NCBI RefSeq assembly: GCF_900107925.1
Contig: NZ_FNUJ01000009.1
Span: forward strand, 248,001 to 312,000
DNA from: Amycolatopsis pretoriensis
GTDB taxonomy: Bacteria > Actinomycetota > Actinomycetes > Mycobacteriales > Pseudonocardiaceae
Length of the DNA: 64,000 nucleotides
Direction of reading: 5' to 3'
Shown: piece by piece, positions 25,347 through 34,290 of the stretch
How the letters are laid out: every line of letters begins with the position of its first letter
How positions within the stretch are numbered: position 1 is the first letter of the stretch
Notes under the pieces: model-generated
What the model saw: only the letters and a program-made list of their open reading frames with translations
The model's database searches: none
What the model was told of the DNA's origin: nothing
Made by a program: the position numbers and the translations under genes

Positions 25347-26210
25347 GTGAAGGAGCAGATGGGGTTCGACTTCGGCGTCGCGCAACCGGTGCGGCTCACG
25401 AAGGTGTCGCCGGCGCGGCTGGCCACCTTCGACGACTGCCCGCGCCGGTACCGGCTCGCGTACCTCGAACGGCCGACCCCGCAGCGCACCGGGCCGTGGG
25501 CGCACAGCACGCTGGGCGCGGTGGTGCACAACGCGTTGCGGGCGCTGTTCGACCTGCCGGTGCTCAAGCGGGTGCCGCAGCGGGCGGTGGCGCTGGTGGC
25601 GGAGTTCTGGAAGGACGCGGGTTTCGAGAGCGACGAGCAGGCGGCCCGCTACCGGGCGCGCGCGAAGGGGTGGGTGGCGGAGTACGTCGAGGACAACGAC
25701 GTCACGCACGACCCGGTCGGGCTCGAGCGGTGGGTGTCGGCGCCGGTGAGCCCGTCGCCGGGGGAGCGGCCGTCGATGATCATCGAGGGCCGCGCGGACC
25801 GCATCGACGCCCGCTCCGGTGAGCTGGTGATCGTCGACTACAAGACGGGCAAGCGGCCACCGGACGAGTACGAGGCGCGAGCGTCGCAAGCGCTGGCGTT
25901 GTACGCGGTGGCGGCGGCGCGAACGCTGCGGATGCCGTGCACGGCGGTCGAGCTGCACCACCTCCCGACGGGCACGATCGCGGCAGCCGAGCACACGCCG
26001 GAGAGCCTCCAGCGGCACCTGCAACGCGCGGGCGAGACCGCCGCGGACCTGAGGTTGGCCACGGATACCCTGGACGCGGGCGGCGACGCGGACGTGCTGT
26101 TCCCAGCCCGCCCGGACCGCCGTTGCGCCTGGTGCGACTTCCGGCCGAGCTGCGCGGTGGGCCAGGAGGCCGCCCCCCAGGCGCAGCCGTGGGAGCTGCT
26201 CGCGCCTTGA
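25347..26210 (+). CDS. RecB/Cas4-like PD-(D/E)XK nuclease
   Basis: A 287-residue nuclease of the RecB-family exonuclease/PD-(D/E)XK type. The catalytic core reads IEGRADRID then LVIVDYKTGKRP (D...D-x-K). Four cysteines, one in FDDCPRRYRLAYL near the N-terminus and three in CAWCDFRPSC near the C-terminus, match the iron-sulphur staple of AddB/Cas4-type enzymes. It probably processes DNA ends, but no helicase or CRISPR partner lies nearby. The start could be the leaderless GTG at 25347 or the ATG at 25359, which has AAGGAG three bases upstream. Confidence 0.8.
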   Translation: MKEQMGFDFGVAQPVRLTKVSPARLATFDDCPRRYRLAYLERPTPQRTGPWAHSTLGAVVHNALRALFDLPVLKRVPQRAVALVAEFWKDAGFESDEQAARYRARAKGWVAEYVEDNDVTHDPVGLERWVSAPVSPSPGERPSMIIEGRADRIDARSGELVIVDYKTGKRPPDEYEARASQALALYAVAAARTLRMPCTAVELHHLPTGTIAAAEHTPESLQRHLQRAGETAADLRLATDTLDAGGDADVLFPARPDRRCAWCDFRPSCAVGQEAAPQAQPWELLAP

Positions 26211-26227
26211 CAGGGGAGAGGAAGAGG

Positions 26228-27130
26228 TTGGCTTCACCGGACACCGACGACCTGGCCACGGTGCCCGCACCCGCGGGACCGCCGGAACCCTCGCGCCCCA
26301 CCGGGGAGCGTGGCAGGTCGGCGGGTGGTGAGGGCGGCGCTGCCGAGGCGCCGAAGACCGAGCCGCTCGCGACCGGGCCTGTCGCGGGTGGGCGTGGCAG
26401 GGCTGCTGCGCCTGGCCATGCGGAGCCAATGGCGACCGGGACCGGCGCGGCCGAGCGTGGCCGGTCGGCCAGCGCTGCGGAGGCGCCGAAGACCGAGCCG
26501 CTCGCGACCGGGCCTGTCGCGGGTGGGCGTGGCACGGCTGCTGCGCCTGGCCATGCGGAGCCAATGGCGACCGGGACCGGCGCGGCCGAGCGTGGCCGGT
26601 CGGTTGGTGGTGAGCGCGGCGCTGCAGGGGCAGCGAAGACCGAGCTGCTCGCGACCGGGACCGGCGCGGGGGAGCGTGGCGGGTTGGCCGGTGGTGAGCG
26701 CGGCGCCGCCGAGGCGCCGATGACCGAGCCGACCGGGACCAGCGCGGCCGAAGCGCTTGCGATGGCGGAGACGCAGACCGTCCCGCAGGAACGCGTCGAC
26801 CCGGAGTGGATCGAGCCCGCCGATGCCGCGGCCGAAGAACCCACCCGACCGGCCAAGGAGCGGGGCCGCTGGTGGCGCGGGTTCACCGGCTCACTCGCTG
26901 CGGGCCTCACGGTCCTCGCGGTCGGAGTCCTCGTGGTCGCCGGGATTGACCTCTACACCGGCGCGCCGGGCCCGGGTGCGGCGCTGCTGATCGGGCATCC
27001 CGTCGCGGCCGCGCTCGCCCTGGTCGCCCAGCGGGTTGCCGACCGCCGGAACGGCCTCGCCGCGGCAGGAGCGGGCGTGGCCGTTGTGCTCTTCGCTGTC
27101 TCCGCGCTCACCCTCTTCTGGCTGAACTGA
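26228..27130 (+). CDS. Repeat-rich protein with C-terminal membrane domain
   Basis: A ~300-residue protein of unknown function. The first ~170 residues are low-complexity Ala/Gly/Glu/Pro/Arg sequence with a 45-residue unit present twice almost exactly (APKTEPLATGPVAGGRG... and TGAAERGRS) plus diverged copies. A short acidic linker (DPEWIEPADAAAEEPTRP) leads to three hydrophobic segments near the C-terminus. The TTG start has GGGGAGAGG six bases upstream; the frame remains open further upstream, so the start is tentative. It begins 17 bases after the nuclease stop and may be co-transcribed. Confidence 0.55.
   Translation: MASPDTDDLATVPAPAGPPEPSRPTGERGRSAGGEGGAAEAPKTEPLATGPVAGGRGRAAAPGHAEPMATGTGAAERGRSASAAEAPKTEPLATGPVAGGRGTAAAPGHAEPMATGTGAAERGRSVGGERGAAGAAKTELLATGTGAGERGGLAGGERGAAEAPMTEPTGTSAAEALAMAETQTVPQERVDPEWIEPADAAAEEPTRPAKERGRWWRGFTGSLAAGLTVLAVGVLVVAGIDLYTGAPGPGAALLIGHPVAAALALVAQRVADRRNGLAAAGAGVAVVLFAVSALTLFWLN
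26345..26605 (+). repeat. In-frame 135-base tandem duplication
   Basis: A 135-base unit starting at 26345 (GAGGCGCCGAAGACC) is repeated from 26480 with one difference seen up to about 26605. The unit is 45 codons, so copy-number change keeps the frame. Confidence 0.85.
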
Positions 27131-27433
27131 TCATCCGGCCGAGTTCGACCGTCCTGCGCCTGTTCGGGTGATCATCACCACCCGTCTGGTTTCGAACCAG
27201 TGCGGACGGGGCCCGTCGGACCCCGCGCAGTAGCGCACCCACGCCCGTGACGATTCGTCGTTCCTGCAGGTCAGATGGTCAACGGCAGACAACGAGCCGA
27301 CGAGTGGCCGGGCACCGGCTGGGCCGAACAGCGCAACCGCACCAGCGCTGTTCGGTGGATTTCGCTGGACCTGGACTCGCGGATACAGTTCGCCGGCTCA
27401 TCGAGTGGGGTGGTCTGTGACCTGGGGGGATCG
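27131..27433 (+). other. Intergenic region before RHS gene
   Basis: 303 bases without a convincing gene. It contains a perfect small hairpin or operator CTGGTTTCGAACCAG (27186-27200), and TGATCATCCG (27128-27137) facing CGGGTGATCA about 27 bases later, which may terminate the upstream gene. The RHS promoter should lie here; no clear -35/-10 pair is seen. Confidence 0.4.
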
Positions 27434-30400
27434 ATGTCGTCATGCTCGCGCGCGTTGAGAACGGCTCTGCGAAGACTGACCGTCTTCGGGCTCGTCCTCG
27501 CGTTGCTCGCCTTCGTACCCGCGGCCACGACTCCGGCCCTCGCGGCGACGGTCAAGGCTCCTCCGGTCGCGCCGACCAAGGTCATCCCCCACGGTGAGCA
27601 GCAGCTCAAGCACGTGACCGCTCCGGTCATGGCCGCCGGACGCGCTCCCGCCGCTACCTGGCCGTCGGCCGGGGTCGCCGACGTCGTCATCGCGGCGGCG
27701 GACCCGGTGAAGCCCCGCCGGCCCGCGGACGCCGGCGAGACGAACTTCGACGCGCCTCGCCGGGCCGGCGGCCTGCCCGTCCTCGTCGCCGCTCCGGGCC
27801 GGGCGCGGACGCAAGATACGTCCGTGCACGTGCGCGTGGCGGACCAGGACCTCGCGCGCCGGGCCGGGATCAGCGGGGTCGTGCTGTCCGTCGCCCCGCG
27901 CAGCGGTGGCGCGGACCAGGTTTCGGTCGGCGTCGACTACTCGGCCTTCCGTGATGCGGTCGGCGGCTCGTTCGCTTCGCGGCTGGGACTCGTCCGGCTC
28001 CCCGCCTGCGTGCTCGCCACGCCGGAACGCGCCGAGTGCCGGACCCGCACGCCGCTGCGGTCGGGCAACGACACCGCCGCGCACGTGGTCACCGCCGAAG
28101 TCGCACTGGCCGGGTCCGAGCAGGTGCTGGCTGCGACCGCGGACAGCTCCGGTTCTTCGGGCTCCTTCGCCGCGAGCTCGCTCGCCCCGTCCGGCAGCTG
28201 GGGGGTCACCGACAACACCGGCGCGTTCACCTGGTCCTACCCGATCGAGCTGCCGCCGGCCGCGACGGGCAAGGCCGTCGAACCCAAGGTCGCGCTGTCG
28301 TACAACTCCGCCGTGGTCGACGGCCGCACCGCCGCGACCAACAACCAGTCGTCGTGGATCGGGCAGGGCTGGCAGTACGAGCCCGGGTTCGTCGAACGCA
28401 CGTACCGCGCCTGCGCCGAAGACGACAGCCTGCCCCAGGCGAGCAAGACCGGCGACCTGTGCTGGGCCGGCCCGATCATGACCATGTTCCTCGGCGGGAA
28501 GACCGTCGCGCTCGTGTACGACCAGGGCAAGAACCTCTGGCGCTCGGCCGACGACAACGGCGCCCGCGTGGAGCTGCTGACCGGTGCCACCAACGGCGTG
28601 CACGGCGGCGAGCACTGGAAGGTCACGACCACCGACGGCGTCCAGTACTTCTTCGGCCTCAACCGGCCGCCCGGGTACTCGAACCAGGAGCAGACGAACT
28701 CCGCCTGGACGGTCCCGGTTTACGGGGCCTACGCGGGAGATCCGTGCAACAACCCGGCGGGCTTCGCCCAGTCGTCGTGCGCGCAGGCTTGGCGCTGGAA
28801 CCTCGACTACGTCGAGGACCCCTACGGCAACGCGACCGCCTATTACTACAACACCGAGACCAACTACTACGGCGTAGCCAACGGCACCGCGGGGGTGGCG
28901 TACACGCGCGGCGGCACGCTCAAACGCGTCGACTACGGCCTCCGCAAGACCAACGGCAGCGTGTACGGCGGGGTCGCCCCCGGCCAGGTCGTGTTCTCGG
29001 TGGCGGAACGCTGCCTGCCGTCCGGGGCGATCACCTGCGATCCGGCCCAGTTCACCAAGGCCAACGCGAGTTCCTGGCCGGACACCCCGCAGGACCAGCA
29101 GTGCCTCGCCGGCGCGACCTGTGACAACCACTCGCCCACGTTCTGGTCGACCAAGCGGCTCACCTCGATCACCACGCAGTACAACCTCGGCTCCGGGCCG
29201 GTGAAGGTCGACACCTACGACCTGGCGCAGCAGTTCCCCAGCGCCGCCGACAAGGAGCTGTGGCTCGACTCGATCGTCCGCACCGGCTTCAGCGGCAGCA
29301 CGTCGATCACCCTGCCGCCGATCAAGTTCACCGGCCAGGTGTTCGACAACCGCGTCAGCGGCTACAACAACCAGCCCGCCATGGCGCACTGGCGCGTCAC
29401 CGACATCACCACCGACACCGGCTCGGTCATCGACGTCACCTACAGCACACCGGACTGCAGCGCCTCCTCGATGCCGGCCGACCCGGCGCAGAACACCAAG
29501 CGCTGCTACCCGGTCTACTGGACGCCGCCGCTGAACAAGGACCCGATCCTCGACTACTTCCACAAGTACGTCACCGAGAAGGTCGAGGTGCAGGACGCCA
29601 ACGCGTTGTCACCCAAGCAGGTGACGGCCTACACGTACCTGGGCTCGCCCGCGTGGCACTACGACGACAACGAAGTCGTCAAGCCGAAGAACCGCACGTA
29701 CGGCCAGTTCCGCGGGTACAGCGAGGTCGAGACCCGCACCGGTGACCCGAACAGCAGCTTCGACGGCGTCGCCGACCGGAAGACACTGGTGCGCACCAAG
29801 TACTTCCGCGGCATGGACGGCGACACGCTGCCCGGTGGCGGGCACCGGTCGGTGTCGGTCGCCAGCTCCCTCGGCGACTCGATCACCGACGACAACACGT
29901 TCGCGGGCGCCGCGCGGGAGACGCAGGCGTTCGACGGCGACGGTGGCGCCCGGCTGACCAGTGCCGTCAACGACCCGGTCAAGGTCGCGACGACCGCGAC
30001 GCGGAACCGCTCCGGCCTGGCCGCGCTGACCGCGGACGTCGTCAAGACGGCCCGGACGAGGTCGGTCACCGATCTCGCCGCGGGCGGCACCCGGACCACC
30101 ACGGTCACCAACCGGTACGACGACCTCGGCAGGCTGGTCGCGAAGACCGACTCCGGTGACGGCGTCGCCGACCTGTGCGTCAGCACGCAGTACGCGGACA
30201 ACACGACGGCGTGGATCCGGGACAAGGCCAAGCAGGTCACCACTTCCACCGAAGTGTGTCCCGCCGGCGATCCCACCGCCTCGCTGGTGACCACCGCGGT
30301 GCGGACCTACTACGACAACCAGGGCGAGCTGGGCGCGGTCCCTGGCCCGGGCAACGCGACCCGGGTCGACACCGCGACCGGCAACGACCACGGCACGTTG

Positions 30401-33400
30401 ACGTTCGAGACGACGGGCAAGGCGGCGTTCGACGCGGCCGGGCGCACCCTGTCGACCACCGACGCGCGCAACTTCACGACGACCATGGCGCACACGCCCA
30501 CCGACGGCGGCGTGCTGAGCAAGACGGTCACCACGAACCCGAAGGGGCAGAACGAGACCGTCGAGGTGGAGCCCGCGCGCGGCAAGACGACCGCCACGAT
30601 CGACGTGGCGGGCCTGCGGACCGACGCGACCTACGACGCCCTCGGACGGCTGACTGCGGTCTGGAAACCCGGTCAGGTCAAGGGAAGCACCCCCGCGTCG
30701 TCCACCTACGACTACCTCCTGCGCACGGACGGGCCGCTGGCGATCACCAGCCGCGCCCTCGTCGACTTCGGCACCGGGACCAACTACGTCACCAACGTCG
30801 AGTTGCGCGACTCGTTCGGGCAGATCCGGCAGACCCAGACCGACGCCGGTGACGGCGGCCGGATCGTCAAGGACGTCGTGTACGACTCCCACGGCTGGCA
30901 GCGCGCGACCGACAACCGCTACCTGACCACCGGTGCGCCGGCCACGTCGATGGTGGCGGTAGCGCCGAGCGCCGTGGACGACCGCACCGTCTACGCCTAC
31001 GACGGCGCCGGCCGCGCGGTCACCGCCGCCGCCTACCGGGGACTCACCCGGACCTGGGAGACGCGCACGGTCTACGGCGGCGACCGGGTGACCGAGTTCC
31101 CGCCGCCGGGCGGCGTGACCACCACCAAGATCAACGACGCGCGCGGCCGCACCGTCGAGCTGCGCCGGTACACGAGCCTGCCCGCCGTCGACGGCACCGC
31201 CGTGTCCGGCGGCGCTTACGAGGCGACGCTCTACCACTTCACGGCGACGGGCCTGCAGGACTCCATCACCGACCCGGTGGGCAACAAGTGGGTCTACGGG
31301 TACGACTTCCTCGGGCGGAAGAACTCGCAGACCGACCCGGACTCCGGGACCAGCACGACGAGCTACGACCTCGCCGGCCTCATTTCGTCCACAAAGGACG
31401 CTCGTGGGCAGGTGCTGGCCTACACCTACGACGAACTCGGTCGCAAGACCGCCGAGTTCGACGACTCGACGGCGGGGTTCAAACGCGCGTCGTGGACGTG
31501 GGACGGCGCGCCGGGCGGAGCCGGCAAGCTGTTCTACTCGACCCGGTACACGTCCACGGGCAACTGGATCACCGGGGTCGCGGCGTACAACGGGCAAGGC
31601 CTGCCGGCCAAGCAGCTCACCCAGGTGCCGACTTCCGAAACCGGCCTCGCCGGCACCTATTACACGTTGCTCGGGTACACCAGCACCGGCCAGCTGAACA
31701 TGGTGCAGCCCGCGTCCGGCGGCGGGCTCCCCGGCGAGGCCATCGGCATCACGTACGACAAGTTCGGCAAACCGCTGACCACGCTCGGGTACAACGCCTA
31801 CGTGTCGGCGTCGAAGTACACGCCGTTCGGCGAGAACTCCCAGTTCACGCTGGGACCGTCGAACAACCAGGCGTGGCTCTCGTACGACTACGACGCGCAG
31901 ACGCGCCGCCTGACCGACGTCAACCTGTCGGCGCAGCAGGCCCAGTCGCAGATCGACGACGTGCGGTACAGCTACGACGCGGTCGGCAACATCACCAAGT
32001 CGGTCGACACGCAGGGGCCGGCCGGGACGGCGCCGGTGCGCACGCAGTGCTTCGGCTACGACCCGCTGAGCAGGCTCACCGCCGCGTGGACCGCGACCGA
32101 CGACTGCGCCGCCCCGGCGGCGACGGGGACCATCGGGGGACCGAACCCGTACTGGACGTCCTGGACGTTCAAGCCGGGCGGCCTGCGGGACACGCAGACC
32201 CAGCACGCCGCGGCCGGTGACACGACCACGACCTACACCTACCCCGCCGCGGGCGGGGCGCGGCCGCACGCGCTGGCCGGGACCACGACGACGGGCCCGA
32301 ACGGCACCAAGACGTCGGCGTTCGGCTACGACGAGGCGGGCAACACCGTCTCCCGTGACGTCCCGGACGGTGCGCAGACGCTGACGTGGGACCGGAACAA
32401 CCGGCTCGCGTCCGTCCAGACCCCGAGGGGGCTCACCGGCTACGTCTACGACGCCGACGGTGGCCAGCTGCTGCGCCGCGACCCCGGCAAGGTGACCCTG
32501 TTCCTGCCCGGCGAGGAGCTCGCCCGCAACACCACGACCGGCGCGGTCACCGGCACGCGGTACTACACGCACAACGGTGTGACCGTCGCGGTCCGCGTCG
32601 GCGGCGCCAACCCGTCGTACCTCGTGTCGGACCAGCACAACACCGCGACGGTCGCCGTCGACTCCGTCACCTTCGCGGTCACCCGCCGCACGATGGACCC
32701 GTACGGCAACGTCCTCGGCGCGGTCGAGAACGGCCCGTGGCCCGACGCGCACGGGTTCCTCGACAAGCCGGTCAGCGCCGACTCGGGACTGACCGACATC
32801 GGCGCGCGCAAGTACGACAGCGTCACGGGCCGCTTCATCTCCGTCGACCCGGTGCTCGACCCGAAGGACCCGGACCAGCTGTGCGGGTACTCCTACGCGG
32901 AGAACAACCCCGTCTCCCGCAGCGACCCGTCGGGGATGCTGACGATCGTCGGCGTCGGCGAAGGGGGCATCAGCGAAGCGCTCGGCATGGCGCACGACAT
33001 CCAGGTGACGGCGTCCCGCACGTACCACCAGGCGCACATCTCGATCTTCTGGGGTTACCTGCCGGTCTGGCGGGCCGGCTTCATCGGCCCGCAGCTGCCG
33101 GTGTGGCTGCCCGCGGTGCTGATCACCATCTGGTTCAGCACCATGCCGAGCTGCCCGACGGCGAAGCCGCGCGGCAACACCCCGACCATGGGCCCCGACC
33201 CGCTGACGCGCGCCGAACGAGCGGCCTACAACAAGGCCCACCCGCCGCCCACCCCGGCGCCGGCGCAGAAGTCCGTCCGGGAGCAGATCGCCGACCTGCT
33301 GGTCGCGCTGACCGGCGCCGACAAGATGGTCAACTGCATCCGCGAAGGCGCGGTGGGCGACTGCATCAAGGGGTTCGGCCCGCTGGTGGCGGGCCCGCTG

Positions 33401-33820
33401 GCCAAGGGTGCGGCCGGGCTGGCGATGCGTGGCGCCGGCCGCGCGGCGGAGATGGACAGCTTCCTCGCCGGCGGGGCGACCGTCCGGCACGGGCCCACCG
33501 CCACAGCCATCGGTGACGACGCCAACACGCTGCAGAACTTCTACCGCTCGCGGGGCACGGAAGGGCACGACGTGATCGTGCACGGCGACCGGGACGGGAA
33601 CTTCCGCGTCGACGGCATGATCACCCACCCCCAGCAGATCGCCGACGCGGTCATGGAGAATCCGTACTACAACGGCGGGCCGATCAACCTGGTAACTTGC
33701 CACGGCTCGTGCGGGGCGGCCCAGGACCTCCGGGAGCTGCTCGGCGGCCCGATCACCTCCAGCCCGTTCCGGGTCGACCTGGACCCGGCGACCGGCGTGC
33801 TGCGGGAGTGGCCGCGATGA
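27434..33820 (+). CDS. Secreted RHS/YD-repeat polymorphic toxin-like protein
   Basis: A 2128-residue protein. Residues 1-36 form a signal peptide (RALRTALRRLTVFGLVLALL ... TPALA). An actinobacterial SpvB-like N-terminal region (WGVTDNTGAFTWSYPIELPP, SYNSAVVDGRT, WIGQGWQYEPGF) leads to a long run of YD repeats (e.g. YAYDGAGRAV, YDYDAQTRRL, YVYDADGGQLL). The RHS core ends at DPSG (about 1830-1833). The variable C-terminus has a linker, a pretoxin-like segment (VNCIREGAVGDCIKG) and a final domain with HDVIVHGDRDGNF (His2050) and INLVTCHGSCG (Cys2089, Cys2093), resembling a caspase/CPD-like His-Cys pair. Likely a contact or secreted toxin, or a self-processing protein. The start has GGGGGGA; the stop overlaps the next gene. 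Confidence 0.82.
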   Translation: MSSCSRALRTALRRLTVFGLVLALLAFVPAATTPALAATVKAPPVAPTKVIPHGEQQLKHVTAPVMAAGRAPAATWPSAGVADVVIAAADPVKPRRPADAGETNFDAPRRAGGLPVLVAAPGRARTQDTSVHVRVADQDLARRAGISGVVLSVAPRSGGADQVSVGVDYSAFRDAVGGSFASRLGLVRLPACVLATPERAECRTRTPLRSGNDTAAHVVTAEVALAGSEQVLAATADSSGSSGSFAASSLAPSGSWGVTDNTGAFTWSYPIELPPAATGKAVEPKVALSYNSAVVDGRTAATNNQSSWIGQGWQYEPGFVERTYRACAEDDSLPQASKTGDLCWAGPIMTMFLGGKTVALVYDQGKNLWRSADDNGARVELLTGATNGVHGGEHWKVTTTDGVQYFFGLNRPPGYSNQEQTNSAWTVPVYGAYAGDPCNNPAGFAQSSCAQAWRWNLDYVEDPYGNATAYYYNTETNYYGVANGTAGVAYTRGGTLKRVDYGLRKTNGSVYGGVAPGQVVFSVAERCLPSGAITCDPAQFTKANASSWPDTPQDQQCLAGATCDNHSPTFWSTKRLTSITTQYNLGSGPVKVDTYDLAQQFPSAADKELWLDSIVRTGFSGSTSITLPPIKFTGQVFDNRVSGYNNQPAMAHWRVTDITTDTGSVIDVTYSTPDCSASSMPADPAQNTKRCYPVYWTPPLNKDPILDYFHKYVTEKVEVQDANALSPKQVTAYTYLGSPAWHYDDNEVVKPKNRTYGQFRGYSEVETRTGDPNSSFDGVADRKTLVRTKYFRGMDGDTLPGGGHRSVSVASSLGDSITDDNTFAGAARETQAFDGDGGARLTSAVNDPVKVATTATRNRSGLAALTADVVKTARTRSVTDLAAGGTRTTTVTNRYDDLGRLVAKTDSGDGVADLCVSTQYADNTTAWIRDKAKQVTTSTEVCPAGDPTASLVTTAVRTYYDNQGELGAVPGPGNATRVDTATGNDHGTLTFETTGKAAFDAAGRTLSTTDARNFTTTMAHTPTDGGVLSKTVTTNPKGQNETVEVEPARGKTTATIDVAGLRTDATYDALGRLTAVWKPGQVKGSTPASSTYDYLLRTDGPLAITSRALVDFGTGTNYVTNVELRDSFGQIRQTQTDAGDGGRIVKDVVYDSHGWQRATDNRYLTTGAPATSMVAVAPSAVDDRTVYAYDGAGRAVTAAAYRGLTRTWETRTVYGGDRVTEFPPPGGVTTTKINDARGRTVELRRYTSLPAVDGTAVSGGAYEATLYHFTATGLQDSITDPVGNKWVYGYDFLGRKNSQTDPDSGTSTTSYDLAGLISSTKDARGQVLAYTYDELGRKTAEFDDSTAGFKRASWTWDGAPGGAGKLFYSTRYTSTGNWITGVAAYNGQGLPAKQLTQVPTSETGLAGTYYTLLGYTSTGQLNMVQPASGGGLPGEAIGITYDKFGKPLTTLGYNAYVSASKYTPFGENSQFTLGPSNNQAWLSYDYDAQTRRLTDVNLSAQQAQSQIDDVRYSYDAVGNITKSVDTQGPAGTAPVRTQCFGYDPLSRLTAAWTATDDCAAPAATGTIGGPNPYWTSWTFKPGGLRDTQTQHAAAGDTTTTYTYPAAGGARPHALAGTTTTGPNGTKTSAFGYDEAGNTVSRDVPDGAQTLTWDRNNRLASVQTPRGLTGYVYDADGGQLLRRDPGKVTLFLPGEELARNTTTGAVTGTRYYTHNGVTVAVRVGGANPSYLVSDQHNTATVAVDSVTFAVTRRTMDPYGNVLGAVENGPWPDAHGFLDKPVSADSGLTDIGARKYDSVTGRFISVDPVLDPKDPDQLCGYSYAENNPVSRSDPSGMLTIVGVGEGGISEALGMAHDIQVTASRTYHQAHISIFWGYLPVWRAGFIGPQLPVWLPAVLITIWFSTMPSCPTAKPRGNTPTMGPDPLTRAERAAYNKAHPPPTPAPAQKSVREQIADLLVALTGADKMVNCIREGAVGDCIKGFGPLVAGPLAKGAAGLAMRGAGRAAEMDSFLAGGATVRHGPTATAIGDDANTLQNFYRSRGTEGHDVIVHGDRDGNFRVDGMITHPQQIADAVMENPYYNGGPINLVTCHGSCGAAQDLRELLGGPITSSPFRVDLDPATGVLREWPR

Positions 33821-34233
33821 AGAAGGAGCCAGCGGTGCGTGATCTTGTCGAGCCACTCGGGGTGTTCGGACCCGGCGGCGACACCCCCTTCGACCTCCAG
33901 CCCGAAGACCTGCGGCCGCTCGTCGGCGCACTGGACGCCGGCCTGCGGAAGAAGGTGGCGGGCTACCTCCGGGGCGGCACCGTGGTGATCGCGCTCATGG
34001 AGTACACCGAGGACGTGCTGGAGGGCCGGTTCGGCGTCTCCGGCGGGTCCGGGGTGATGACGGACGGCACGTACTTCTGGCGGTGCGACGCCGCCGAGTA
34101 CGTGCAGGCCTACGGCATCGCGCTGGAACAGTCCATTGTGGATCACATGGAACGGGCGGGCTGGCAGGCGCCCGCGGTGCCGCAGGCGTCGGTGGTGGCC
34201 ATCGACGGCTTCCTGGTCAAGCGGCTGCGATGA
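33817..34233 (+). CDS. Putative immunity protein of the RHS toxin
   Basis: A 138-residue cytoplasmic protein with no signal peptide and no recognised domain. It starts at an ATG overlapping the RHS stop by four bases (ATGA), the usual arrangement of a polymorphic toxin and its immunity gene. It has an acidic N-terminal half (DTPFDLQPEDLRPLVGALDAG) and a hydrophobic central strand (GGTVVIALMEYTEDVLEG). The immunity role is inferred only from position, size and cytoplasmic nature. Confidence 0.6.
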   Translation: MKKEPAVRDLVEPLGVFGPGGDTPFDLQPEDLRPLVGALDAGLRKKVAGYLRGGTVVIALMEYTEDVLEGRFGVSGGSGVMTDGTYFWRCDAAEYVQAYGIALEQSIVDHMERAGWQAPAVPQASVVAIDGFLVKRLR

Positions 34234-34290
34234 GCACGTTCTTCGCCGCCGCCTGAGCACCGCACCATTCATCTCTACGGGGGGACTCCA

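Noticed and set aside
22655..25567. 970-codon open frame antisense to the rhamnosidase
   Set aside because: It runs opposite a gene with signal peptide, GH78 motifs and ribosome-binding site. The translation is Arg/Gly/Val-rich without domains, as expected from a high-GC shadow frame.
25347..26210. Cas4 of a CRISPR system
   Set aside because: Fold and cysteine pattern fit, but no cas genes or repeats are in the window, and stand-alone RecB-like nucleases are common in actinomycetes.
26345..26614. Possible CRISPR-like or minisatellite array
   Set aside because: Only two full 135-base copies, no spacers, and the repeat is in frame inside a coding sequence.
29609..33931. 1440-codon open frame antisense to the RHS gene
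   Set aside because: Same reason: a third-position GC shadow of a long coding sequence.
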